Shown: in pieces, positions 19,640 to 29,698 of the stretch | Numbering within the stretch: position 1 is the first letter of the stretch | How the letters are laid out: each line of letters starts with the position of its first letter | The notes under the pieces: model-generated | The model's input: the letters and a program-made list of their open reading frames with translations, nothing else | Databases searched by the model: none | Told to the model about the DNA's origin: nothing | Program-made: the position numbers and the translations under genes | DNA from: Salvia splendens | Lineage: Eukaryota > Streptophyta > Magnoliopsida > Lamiales > Lamiaceae | Direction: 5' to 3' | NCBI RefSeq assembly: GCF_004379255.2 | Contig: NC_056037.1 | Span: forward strand, 11,046,902-11,110,901 | DNA length: 64,000 nt

Positions 19640-21108
19640 AAAAAACACAACGATTAAATGAAAACGACAAATACTACATTGATTAAAAAAAAGTTACACG
19701 GATTAGAAATAAAAAAAGTTCTACTCTACAAAATTCCCAACTTCCGTCGCAGCTCATCGATCAACCCCTGGAGGTATTCGGCTCTGACTGGATCCGTACA
19801 CTTCATGAGGGCGTTGTGCATGTCCAACAACGTCCGCGCTATCAAAGTCGTTGCCAACTCCGAGTAGGCAAGTGCCACCGGGGTCGGGGTAGGGGTCGGG
19901 ATCGGGATCGGCGATGGGGAGACGGCTTGCGAGGAGGATGTCGCCTTCGCCTTCCCCTTGTTCTTCGCAGCCTTGACGCCTATGGGACGCCGGGAGGACA
20001 TTGGTGTGGAGGAACTCTCTTCCTCCGTGTACGTCCGGTTGAGGTCCAAGGGATGAGTTCCGCTTTCGCTGCTCGTGTAACCACCAGCGTCGGTGGTCTT
20101 CGTCCTCTTCGTCGCACCAGTGTGCAGAATCCCGCCTTGGAACTTCTGCTTGTCCCTCAAGAGCGCCCAGATGCTGAAATGCATGAAGTCGCCGTATAGG
20201 GACTGGTACGACAACAGCGCTCTATCGCGCACATCGCTCAAGCTCTCGCCGCTTCCCTGCTCCCTTGAGCACTTCTCGTATTCTGCCGCGAACAGGTTGA
20301 CTTGCTTCTTCACCTGATCCCAGTGCTTGCGGAGCTGCTCCCTATGGCGCTTATACGCGGTCGGGGGCTTCACCTCATTGTAGCGCTCGGCGATGCGCTC
20401 CCAGTACGCGAGCTGCTTTTGGTTGTTCGCGAATATCAGATCCTCCGATATATCCACCCAACACCTCGCCAAGACGAGGGTTTCATCCGGTTGGTAGTTC
20501 GTACGTCCGGGGGCGTACTCTTCATTCGTTGCCGGAGGTGGCAACTTGTACGCCCTGTACTTGGTCCGCTTCTTTCTGGCGGGGGCGGCAACGGCGAAGG
20601 GGACGGCGGTGCGACGGGAACGGGCGGCAGGGCGAGTTGGAGACGGCTCCATGTCAGAGTGACCGTACGAATTCGTACTGAAATCGGGATCGTACTGCGT
20701 GTTGGAGTCGAACGACCGATATTCGTCAGGTTGTGTATCCGGCCAACGTGCACCGTCTCCAAACATCGGGCTATTGGGACTTGAGTGTTCACCGGAATCC
20801 ATTTTATAGCCTAAGTTGAGAGTGGAAAACTGAATCGAAAGGTTACAAATGAAATGTGAGGTAGGGGTATTTATATAAACACAATTTTCGAATTCTAAAA
20901 ACAATAAAAAATAAAAAACGCGTTGCATCGTCCGCGTCGCCCACATCGGGCGGCCGATGGCGATGACGATGCCCTATCGTACGCGCTTCGTCCGCAGACT
21001 AAGCTTAGGGCGAGGACGACGCATCGTCCATCGTCCGCGCACCCACAGTGGCGGACGATGGCGCGCCCGAGGCATCGGGCGGCCTATCGTCCGCCCCACT
21101 GTGGATAC
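19640..21108 (-). mobile_element. PIF/Harbinger element retaining ORF1 only
   Basis: The right terminus CCACTGTGGATAC (to 21108) is followed by TTA (21109-21111), the preferred Harbinger target. The subterminal region (20920-21108) is full of CATCGTCCG-type repeats, as in the transposase-bearing element at 53714-55562. ORF1 runs leftwards from 20802. No matching left terminal repeat or transposase ORF was found, so the element looks truncated on the left. Confidence 0.65.
19726..20802 (-). CDS. PIF/Harbinger ORF1 (Myb/SANT-like) protein
   Basis: 358 aa from the ATG at 20802; upstream in-frame codons read through non-coding leader and are not used. The N-terminus is Ser/Pro-rich, followed by a basic patch (PARKKRTKYRAYK) that may be nuclear-localising. 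The Myb/SANT-like trihelix region (about residues 105-215) has DETLVLARCWVDISED, YWERIAERYNEVKPP and LRKHWDQVKKQVNLFAAEYE. The C-terminus (LDLNRTYTEEESSSTPMSSR, then a basic region and a helical tail) matches the plant NAM-associated domain of these proteins. ORF1 proteins act with the Harbinger transposase in DNA binding and nuclear import. The frame is fully open and could supply ORF1 function in trans. Confidence 0.8.
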   Translation of the reverse strand: MDSGEHSSPNSPMFGDGARWPDTQPDEYRSFDSNTQYDPDFSTNSYGHSDMEPSPTRPAARSRRTAVPFAVAAPARKKRTKYRAYKLPPPATNEEYAPGRTNYQPDETLVLARCWVDISEDLIFANNQKQLAYWERIAERYNEVKPPTAYKRHREQLRKHWDQVKKQVNLFAAEYEKCSREQGSGESLSDVRDRALLSYQSLYGDFMHFSIWALLRDKQKFQGGILHTGATKRTKTTDAGGYTSSESGTHPLDLNRTYTEEESSSTPMSSRRPIGVKAAKNKGKAKATSSSQAVSPSPIPIPTPTPTPVALAYSELATTLIARTLLDMHNALMKCTDPVRAEYLQGLIDELRRKLGIL

Positions 21109-21152
21109 TTAGTTTGGGAGATCAAGAATTTCTTTGTTGCTACAAATTTATA

Positions 21153-21411
21153 CTTCCTCCGTCCCAAGGAAGATCATGAGTTCATAATCCTATCTTGGAC
21201 GACATGGAATGTGGGTCCATATTATTAGTAAGAGAGAGGGAAAAAGTAAGAGAAAAGTAGTGTTAGTGGAATGTAGGATCCATATTATTAGTAAGAGATG
21301 GAAAAAAGTAAGAGAAAAGTGATTGAAAACTTTCCCTTTTTAAAATGTGCTTTATTTTTTGTGGATAATCAAAAATGACAAATGTATTATATTTTTCGTA
21401 GACGGATGGAG
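21153..21411. mobile_element. Stowaway-like MITE
   Basis: 259 bp with inverted ends CTTCCTCCGTCCCA and GGATGGAG, flanked by TA on both sides (21151-21152 and 21412-21413). Non-coding. Confidence 0.7.
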
Positions 21412-21583
21412 TACATGACTGACTGCGATAAAGGCAATATTTTTTGTTAGTGAAGGTAGAGGATGATTTGTAAACCTTCATAAAAGAGGGCGTAAAAAGC
21501 CACCATATATGTTTATTGGCAAATAACAAAACTTTTTAAAGGTTGTATTATTGTGACCTCAAATCCAAGACCTTTAGCACCAT

Positions 21584-22517
21584 TAGGGATGTCAATGTAG
21601 CCTGTAACCCGTGGGCTGGCCCGAATAACCCGCCAAATTTATAGGGTTAGGGTTGGAAATTTCTAGCCCGATAAAATCAAAACCCGATTATCCCGCACCC
21701 GATTAACCCGCAACCCATTAGGGCCAGACCCGAAAACCCGATGGGCTGGCCCGAAAACCCGATAAAATTTCTATTATTCTATTTTTTACTCCTAATTCGA
21801 CATTTCATTGATTAATACTCCCTCCGTCCCTGAAAATTTGTCACCTATTTCCTTTTCGTTCGTCCCTAAAAATTTGTCACCTTTCACTTTTACCATTTTT
21901 GGTAGTGGACCCTACATTCCACTAACTCATTCACACCCGCATTTTATTATAAACAAATATATAAAAGTAGGACCCACATGCCACCAACTTTTTCAACTCA
22001 CTTTATATTATATTTCTTAAAACCCGTGCCGGGTCAAATGGTGACGAATTTTGGGGGGACGGAGGGAGTATTAACTAAAAAAATAACTTTCAATTTTATA
22101 TTAAATATACAAATTATATATTGAATTTTTATTAATATAATAATTGATAAATAAATTAAAAACTTCAAATTCACAAAAAAAAATATTTAAAATTCTACGA
22201 AATATCTCAAATATTAGTATTTGATCATGTTTATGATTGAGTTTAAGCATATATCTCAAATATATCATAATTAAATGTTTTACATTGTATGAATATTAGT
22301 AATTTTAATCATTATTTATTGGATTGATCGCATGTTAATATTATCGATAGCAACCCGATTAACTCGCTGGGCTAGCCCGAAACCCGAGCTTTTAGGGTTA
22401 GGGCTGAGCTTTTATAACCCGAAAGAAATCACAACCCGATTAGCCCGCACCCGATTGACCCGCAACCCGAGTAGGGTTGGACCGAAACCCGACGGACCGG
22501 CCCGATTGACATCCCTC
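21584..22517. mobile_element. hAT-like non-autonomous element with CCCGA subterminal repeats
   Basis: Ends TAGGGATGTCAAT and ATTGACATCCCTC are inverted repeats. Flanks AGCACCAT (21576-21583) and TGCACCAT (22518-22525) match at 7 of 8 bases, the hAT target size. Both ends carry many AACCCGA and GGGCTGGCCCGA motifs around an AT-rich centre. A Stowaway-like MITE is nested at 21818-22068. Confidence 0.75.
21818..22068. mobile_element. nested Stowaway-like MITE
   Basis: 251 bp, CTCCCTCCGTCCC at the left and GGACGGAGGGAG at the right, flanked by TA (21816-21817 and 22069-22070). It lies wholly inside the hAT-like element, so it inserted later. Confidence 0.75.
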
Positions 22518-22529
22518 TGCACCATGTCT

Positions 22530-23635
22530 TAATTAATAACTTCTTTTACTAGTAGTACAGCTTAGGAAAATCCAAATCCATTGATTGTATCATTTCCCAT
22601 TAATATATCTAAAACATATCCGCCAGTAGAGTGTGAATATGAGGATGATGAGCTAGCCAAATTAAGGCTTTGGAGTTTGGACATCTATCATTGACTCTCT
22701 GTATACTATGATTCGGTCGAATATTTCAATGCGCATAATAATTGTCTATAGTATAACGGCTTCTTTTGAATTTCTTCACTATTCTTAAATTTTCTTTCTT
22801 TACATCACCCACTCACTCTTAATTGCTTATACTACACAAGCATAACAAAATTATTTTTCTTTTAGAGAGAAACCTGATTCTAAGTTATACTACTACACTT
22901 TATACACAGCAATCACCCAAGCGAAGATCTTCTAATTTCCCCGCAAAAATAGAATTTGATACTCTACTAAACAACTCTACATTACATAATTTTACAATTT
23001 CATGTTTCTCCGTATTCATATTAAATTAATTAATCGTAAAAGTCTTTAATTTTTCCGAATAAAACATTATTTAAAATAGGAGTACTTAATTTGCAATTTT
23101 GGTTGAGTAGCAATTTTATGAGTGGAGTAGTGGACTTGGAGTAGAGACGGTGGCTATGCTAATTTTTAGACGTATTTAATTTAATTTACTTTTTATTCTC
23201 TTTCTTTTTTTTTAAGAAAATGATTACTCTGATGAATAATGAATTATTTAGGTAGGGATGTGATCAAATGAAAACCGTATATTTAATAAAAATTCAAAAC
23301 TTTAATCCTAGTCACTAATTATATCAGATCGGTGGTTAATATGGCGTTCAATTCCTATGTCAACACGAGCATATATTTTGTCAACAGAGAGTAATTTTGT
23401 AACTTATTTGATCAGCTGTTTATGCGTTCCTAATTAATCTCCCACTTTCCAAACTGCAAATATTCACATCGCTGTTAATCTCCCACTTTCTAAACCTAAA
23501 CCGCAAATATTCACATCTTTAGCGAGGATCTTCACCATTGTAATTGACGTCTCCTATTCTCAACAATTAAATTTTTCCAGTAAAAAAACCTGGCTAATTC
23601 CGATCATGTGTTGATTCGTCGAAAAAATTGCTAGA
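22530..23635. other. intergenic, no gene recognised
   Basis: AT-rich, with short random ORFs only. Confidence 0.5.
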
Positions 23636-23639
23636 ATTT

Positions 23640-23910
23640 TGCGTTGACACTGCGTCGGTGATTCCTTGTTGATGTTGAATTTTGTGTTGAAATAGCGTTA
23701 AATCTTTGTTAATGTTGAATTTCGTGTTGAATCCCTGACACTTTGTTGATGTCGAATTTTGTGTTGAAATGGCGTTGAAGCTTTGTTGATGTTGAATTTC
23801 GTGATGAATCGTTGATTCTTTTGTTTCGCTGTTGTTTTTTTGCAATGAAATTGTGTCGACTCTTTTGTTCTGCTGCTGTTGAATTTTGTGTTGAAATCGT
23901 GTTGATTCTA
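23640..23910. repeat. degenerate tandem repeat with GTTGAATTT/GTTGATG core
   Basis: Repeated GTTGATGTTGAATTTTGTGT and TGTTGAAAT segments with a composite period near 60 bp. The ORF on the minus strand (23594-23845) is a product of this repeat. Confidence 0.6.
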
Positions 23911-24660
23911 AGCTGATTCTAAAAACGTGAATAGTGGAAGGAGAGAGAACGATGAAATCGGAATTACATAATTATTCAATAATTAAATGATTCACTATAT
24001 CATGAAAGTATCTATTATACCCTCTATTGACAGATTTATAGAAGTTATTGATATTTTCAAATGGAAACATTATAATCGTTGATTAGTAATATTTAGTAGC
24101 TAGGATTAAAATTTTGAGTTTGTATTAGATATATGATTTTCATTATATCACTATCCTATGTAGGTATGTATCAAACTGATTTCATGACAAGATGTATGCG
24201 GAAAAGGAAATTAAAATGATAAAGTTATCATCATTTAAAAAAAATTATGTTATCATCATTTCCCCAATAAACTGAGACCTACTCGTAAAACTTATTTTGA
24301 TAAATGTACTACAGTAGTATAATTTTTGCAATGCAACTATGGATGATGCATGAAAAGTTAATACTTGTACTTACAACATTTTACGTTTCATAATTTAATT
24401 TTTCTTACTCTGTCTTTAGCTGTGATTATCTTTTCGTTTTTATTTAAGCATGACAATTGTTGTGCATCGCACTTCACATAGCTAGTAAAAATGAGTAATA
24501 GTACTATTAATTAAGTATGATATAAAAACGTTTCTACAAAAATAGTCTAAAATATATGGGCTTGTGATTGAACATGTTAAATTCGAATACCACCAAATCT
24601 AATATATGCCGTACCATCATTGCTCTCGATTTATCATGGAATATGATTTTAATTCCTACC
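23911..24660. other. intergenic, no gene recognised
   Basis: AT-rich sequence up to the next hAT-like element. Confidence 0.5.
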
Positions 24661-24663
24661 TAG

Positions 24664-25353
24664 TAGGGATGTCAATCGGGCCAGCCCACCGGGTTTCAGG
24701 CCAACCCTATTCGAGTTGTGGGTCAATCGGGCGCGGGCTAATCGGGTTGTGATTTTTCCGGGTTATAAAAGTTCAACCATAAACCTAAAAGCTCGGGTTT
24801 CGTGCTAGCTCATCGGGTTAATCGGGTTGCTACCGATAAAATTAACATGCGATCAATCCAATAAATAATGGTGAAAATTAGTTATATTTATAAAATGTAA
24901 AATATTTAATTATGATAAATTTGAGATATATGCTTAAACTCAAACATAAATATGATCAAATACTAATATTTGAGATTTATGCAAAATAAAACATAAACAT
25001 CAAGAAATTTTAAAGCATGTTTAGAAATTTAAATATATTTTTTAGTGAAAACTTAATATATAATTTATATATTTAATATATAAAATGAAAAGTTATTTTT
25101 TCAGTAATCTATATTATAAAATAATCAATGAAGTGTCGAATTAGAGTCAAACAAATAAAACAATAGAAATTTTATCGGGTTTCCGAGCCAGCCCATCGGG
25201 TTTTCGGGTCAGACCCTAATAGGTTGCGGGTTAATCGGGTGCGGGCTAATCGGACTGTAATTTTATCGGGCAGGAAATTTTCAGCCCTAACCCTATTAAT
25301 TTGACGGGCTATTCGGGTCAGCTCACGGGTTGCGAGCTAAATTGACAACCCTA
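24664..25353. mobile_element. second hAT-like element with CCCGA/TCGGG repeats
   Basis: Ends TAGGGATGTCAATC and AAATTGACAACCCTA are imperfect inverted repeats of the same family as 21584-22517, with TCGGGTT-type subterminal repeats and the same style of AT-rich core. A clear 8-bp duplication is not visible. Confidence 0.7.
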
Positions 25354-25876
25354 CTTCCTTAGTAAGATAAAGATAAAAAGAAAATAATTAATTCCAACAG
25401 TTAAGAGTAGTTCGACTTATAAATAAGTGAATAAACAATTGGAATTCATACAGATTAATGGGAAATAAATTCCTCCTGATCTGACCACATCTAATAATGA
25501 AAAATTAGATAATTATGTAGTAGGGGTAGTATTATTTTAAAACGCCGCCGTTTAAGGGGAGGAGCCCACCCCAACTCCCCTCCAAATCTATATTACCGTT
25601 ACAAATCTATCATAATGCAAAGTCTGCTTTCCATTAGATTCCTGTTTTATTTTTTATTTTTAAGAGAATGTTTAATTTTATCGAAATTTTTAAAGTGAAA
25701 TCCTATATATCTCCTTCAACAAAACGACCACGCTCCCATTTTCCCACAACCGTTTAAACCCCATTTTCCCACCCATGAACTCCATCACAATTTCTCCACT
25801 CCTCCTCATCTCTTCTCCCACCATCAAATCCAATCAAAATCAACAATCCCACTAACCAAAAAAATTATCAATCCGA
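25354..25876. other. LecRK upstream region
   Basis: Promoter and 5' UTR region of the lectin receptor kinase. CT/CCA-rich from about 25730, consistent with a plant leader. No specific element was assigned. Confidence 0.4.
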
Positions 25877-27892
25877 ATGAATCACGCGATGAATTCAAGA
25901 AACCTCCTTGGTTCCTTGATCAGTTTCTTGATCCTCTGCAAGTGCTACGCATCGCAGAATGTGAATCTGGAATTCCCTTACTTCACCATCCGCAACCTCA
26001 GCCTCCTCGGCGACTCCTACATCCGAAACGGCGTCGTGGGGCTGACCCGCGAGCTCCAGGTCCCGTCCTCCAGCTCGGGCTCCGTCATCTTCAACGACCC
26101 CATCGCCCTCTTCGACCCCGAAACCAACGTCACCGCCTCCTTCTCCACCCGCTTCTCCTTCTCCATCCACAACCTCAATCCGGCTTCCTTTGGCGACGGC
26201 CTCACCTTCTTCCTCTCCCCCAACAACCAGACCTCCGGCAGCCCCGGCGGCTTCCTCGGCCTCGTCAACTCCTCCCAGCTCACCAAGAACCGCTTCGTCG
26301 CCGTTGAATTCGACACCAAACTCGACCTCCACTTCGACGACCCCGACGACAACCACGTCGGATTAGACGTCGACAGCTTGATCTCAATCGAGACCGCCAA
26401 TCCCCTGACTTGGGCAATCGATTTGAAGAGCGGCAACGTCATCACCTCCTGGATCGATTACACCAGCCCCGCCAAGAAATTGGAGGTTTTCTTGAGCTAC
26501 TCCAGCTTCAAGCCGCAGCAGCCGTTGCTCACCGTCGACATCGATCTCTCCGACTATCTAAAAGAGCTCATGTTTGTTGGATTCTCCGCCTCCACCGAGG
26601 GCAGCACGGAGCTCCACTTCATCGAGAGCTGGAGCTTCAAAACCACCGGTTTTCGCCCTTCCAAGCCAAGATTCAACCCTCACAACGTCTCCGACAGCAC
26701 TGTGCCGTTGAATTCTCCGTTGCCGGTCTCAGATTCTGGGCGTAGGAGTCACAAGAGGGTTGGACTAGCTCTCGGCATTGGCTGCCCTGCTTTCTTCTCA
26801 GCAATTCTTGGAGTTTTCGTGTGGTTTTCCATTGCGAAATGGAGGCGTATCAAGGCAGAGAATGACTTAAAACCAGAGGTGATGAGGCCAAGACAGTTTG
26901 GCTACAAAGAGCTGAAATCAGCCACCAGAGGGTTTCACCAGAGCAGGATTCTTGGCCATGGCGCGTTCGGAACTGTGTATAAGGCCTGCTTCGTTGAAAC
27001 CGGGGCAGTCTCTGCTGTCAAGAGGTCGAAGCACTCGCACGAAGGTAAAAGCGAGTTCCTGTCCGAGTTATCGATAATAGCATGTTTGAGGCACAAGAAT
27101 CTGGTGCAGCTCCAAGGCTGGTGTGTGGAAAAGGGTGAACTGCTGCTTGTGTATGAGTTCATGCCTAATGGGAGTTTGGACAATGTGTTGTACCAAGATG
27201 CCAAAAATGGGACTGTCTTGAAATGGCAGTACAGGTACAAGATTGCTGTGGGGCTGGCTTCTGTGCTCACCTATTTGCATCAGGAATGTGAGCAGCAGGT
27301 GATCCATAGAGACGTGAAGACGAGCAACATAATGCTGGACGCCAACTACAACGCTAGGTTGGGGGATTTCGGGCTAGCTAGGCTGATGGATCATGACAAA
27401 AGCCCTGTGTCGACTCTCACGGCTGGGACCATGGGGTATCTGGCTCCCGAGTATCTTCAGTACGGGAAGGCGACTGAGAAGACCGATGTGTACAGCTTTG
27501 GGGTGGTGATACTCGAACTGGCCTGTGGGAGGAGGCCGATCGAGAGGGAGGAGGAAGGGCAAAGGATGGTGAACTTGGTGGATTGGGTGTGGAAGCTGTA
27601 TAGGGAAGGGAGGATCGCTGCAGCTGCAGACGGGAGGATGAACGGGGACTTTGAAGAGGAGGAGGTGAGGAAGCTGCTGCTGGTGGGGCTGAGCTGTGCG
27701 AATCCGGATGGGGGGGAGAGGCCTACTATGAGGAGGGTGCTGCAGATTCTCAACAATGAGGCTGACCCTGTGACTGTGCCAAAGACCAAGCCCAGCCTTA
27801 GTTTCTCCAACACTATTCCTTTGAGTATTGATGAGATTGTGTCTGATTGTGGATCTCCTGGCTCATCTCATGTTGACATCATAGTTGATTGA
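25877..27892 (+). CDS. L-type lectin-domain receptor kinase, clade VIII-like
   Basis: Single-exon, 671-aa receptor kinase of the plasma membrane. A signal peptide (about 1-25) precedes a legume-lectin domain (about 29-258) with FGDGLTFFL and VAVEFDTKLD; the usual metal-binding region is represented by DDNHVGLDVDS. A transmembrane segment spans about 295-319. The kinase domain (about 353-625) is complete: glycine loop GHGAFG (360-365), AVK lysine K382, HRD (477-479), DFG (497-499) and APE (523-525), so catalytic activity is expected. The C-terminal tail SLSFSNTIPLSIDEIVSD is characteristic of the LecRK-VIII group. The ligand is unknown. A second in-frame ATG at 25889 would also keep the signal peptide. 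The frame shows no damage. Confidence 0.93.
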   Translation: MNHAMNSRNLLGSLISFLILCKCYASQNVNLEFPYFTIRNLSLLGDSYIRNGVVGLTRELQVPSSSSGSVIFNDPIALFDPETNVTASFSTRFSFSIHNLNPASFGDGLTFFLSPNNQTSGSPGGFLGLVNSSQLTKNRFVAVEFDTKLDLHFDDPDDNHVGLDVDSLISIETANPLTWAIDLKSGNVITSWIDYTSPAKKLEVFLSYSSFKPQQPLLTVDIDLSDYLKELMFVGFSASTEGSTELHFIESWSFKTTGFRPSKPRFNPHNVSDSTVPLNSPLPVSDSGRRSHKRVGLALGIGCPAFFSAILGVFVWFSIAKWRRIKAENDLKPEVMRPRQFGYKELKSATRGFHQSRILGHGAFGTVYKACFVETGAVSAVKRSKHSHEGKSEFLSELSIIACLRHKNLVQLQGWCVEKGELLLVYEFMPNGSLDNVLYQDAKNGTVLKWQYRYKIAVGLASVLTYLHQECEQQVIHRDVKTSNIMLDANYNARLGDFGLARLMDHDKSPVSTLTAGTMGYLAPEYLQYGKATEKTDVYSFGVVILELACGRRPIEREEEGQRMVNLVDWVWKLYREGRIAAAADGRMNGDFEEEEVRKLLLVGLSCANPDGGERPTMRRVLQILNNEADPVTVPKTKPSLSFSNTIPLSIDEIVSDCGSPGSSHVDIIVD

Positions 27893-28654
27893 GTTTTTTC
27901 TTGTTTTGGGAATTCTTTTTTTTCTTTCTTCATTTTTTGTGCATATATAGTGCAGTGGTGGCCTTTGTTGATTTGATAAACTCATTACACAAAATGAATA
28001 GTAGTAATGAGTTTGCAACTCATATATGTAGTTCATTCATTGTTTGCTGTTATATTTGATTGAACTTGATCATTCTACACTAAATCAGTAAATTTATGTG
28101 GATTTGTTCTATGTAAAATTTTCACATGGTCTGAACAGCTTTTGATACTCCTGAGTATATAACCTGTCAATACCTCTAGAAATCTCAAATGTTAGACGAC
28201 ATGCAAGAGATTATTAAAAGCTGAATCATAATAAAATTTGCCTCAAAGATCAAGTGAAAATATTAATGCTTATAAAAAGATAAATGGAAAAGGAGAAAAG
28301 TGAAATCCCGGAAATAGCTAACTGAGTGGAACATCATATTTTAATTAAAACTTGATAAAATACAATTACAGTATTTATATAAAATAAAATAGAAAAATAT
28401 TTGAATAAAAAAGAGAGAAATTTGCAGAAGTATGTTGACTGTTTCCAAAGAAGAAAATCACGTTAGTCTATAACTGATTCACCCCACTATCTTCCATCTT
28501 CCCCCACTCTTCATGCAAACGCTCTCTCTCTCTCTCTCTCCCTAATATATATACTCTACACATAATCATTTACTATTTCACATTCTGCAAAACCAAAACA
28601 CATTTCTCCATTCTCTCTACTATCAAATCCATCCATCGCCAACACCTCCGATCA
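27893..28654. other. intergenic between LecRK and ENODL
   Basis: LecRK 3' UTR, then AT-rich spacer, then a CT microsatellite (about 28522-28540) in the leader of the phytocyanin gene. No other gene was seen. Confidence 0.5.
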
Positions 28655-29243
28655 ATGGCTGCTCTCCTCCTCTTCCTCCTCGCTGCCGCCGCGGTGGCCT
28701 CAGCCCACCAGTTTGAGGTCGGAGACGAAACGGGATGGATAAAACCTACCGGAAAAGAGCGCCACTCCTACAACGACTGGGCCGCACAGAACAGATTCCA
28801 TATTCACGACACACTTCGTAACTTCTACTTCCAAATTAACATCATTTCACAAAAATCATGATTTCAATTTTCACATACCTATTTTTGACTTACTAGATTT
28901 CAAGTATGTCAAAGACTCGGTGATGGAGGTGAGCTCCGCCGACTATCTAACATGCAACACGTCGAATCCCATCGCCAAGTTCGAAGACGGCAGCACTGTC
29001 TACGAATTGAGCAGGCCGGGCTTTTTCTACTTCATTAGCGGGCAGCCCCGCCACTGCAAGCTGGGCCAGAGGCTCATCGTTCGCGTCATACATCCTTTGC
29101 AGCCTGATCTTCCGCCAGCTTCGGCTCCCACTGGTGGCGATTCTGGCTGGCCGGAGTTTAGTTCGACTGCAAAACTCTCTGTTGTTCCCTACTTTGTTGC
29201 TGCTTTTGTAGCCCTTGCTGTCACCTTTTGGTTCTTCCTCTAG
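28655..29243 (+). CDS. early nodulin-like protein (phytocyanin domain)
   Basis: Two exons, 28655-28817 and 28897-29243, joined by a 79-bp GT-AG intron in codon 55 (C|AT, His), giving 169 aa. A signal peptide (MAALLLFLLAAAAVASA) precedes a plastocyanin-like domain (about 18-124): HQFEVGDETGW, YNDWAAQNRFHIHDTL, the Cys in YLTCNTSNP and the partner Cys in SGQPRHCKLGQ. A short Pro-rich linker and a hydrophobic tail (SVVPYFVAAFVALAVTFWFF) look like a GPI-anchor signal. The pattern around the second Cys fits early-nodulin-like members, most of which lack a full copper ligand set. They are cell-surface proteins with roles in growth and reproduction. The exact subgroup is unresolved. Confidence 0.88.
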
Positions 29244-29698
29244 GATTCAATGCTTTTGTTTAGCTTTGTTTTATGTTGATTTCAATATCTCGTTTCTAAT
29301 TTTTGCTTAGGTTATTAGATGATGGTAGTTGTTATGGATTTTTTTTTATTTGTTTGCTCAACCTTAGCACATCATTTTGGTTTACTTATGAAACTGCCAT
29401 GTTTATTTAGTTTGGTTCACCAAAAATTATATTTAAATATCACTATTACAGTAATTAAATTAGTTGCCTGAATATTATTTGAAATCGAACTATTTTGCAT
29501 TACATTTACGCTTGAATGATAGGTCAAATCTTGGGTGAAAGAACCTGACACAGTTTTTTACTACTCCTAAACTGTAAAAGCTAAGTAAATAATAGTATAT
29601 CATAGTATGGATCATAACTAAGCTATTTCACATCACAAACATTTAATCATATATAAGTTAATCATGAATACCGAAAACGCAAAATAAATTTTATCTGC
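29244..29698. other. intergenic between convergent ENODL and PARN genes
   Basis: Contains the two 3' UTRs and AT-rich spacer. No further gene was recognised. Confidence 0.5.

Noticed and set aside
20093..20784. Plus-strand ORFs over the Harbinger ORF1
   Set aside because: Complementary-strand shadows of the minus-strand protein.
25895..27813. Minus-strand and alternative-frame ORFs across the lectin receptor kinase
   Set aside because: Shadows of a GC-rich coding exon; one is simply Glu/Gly/Val-rich low-complexity.
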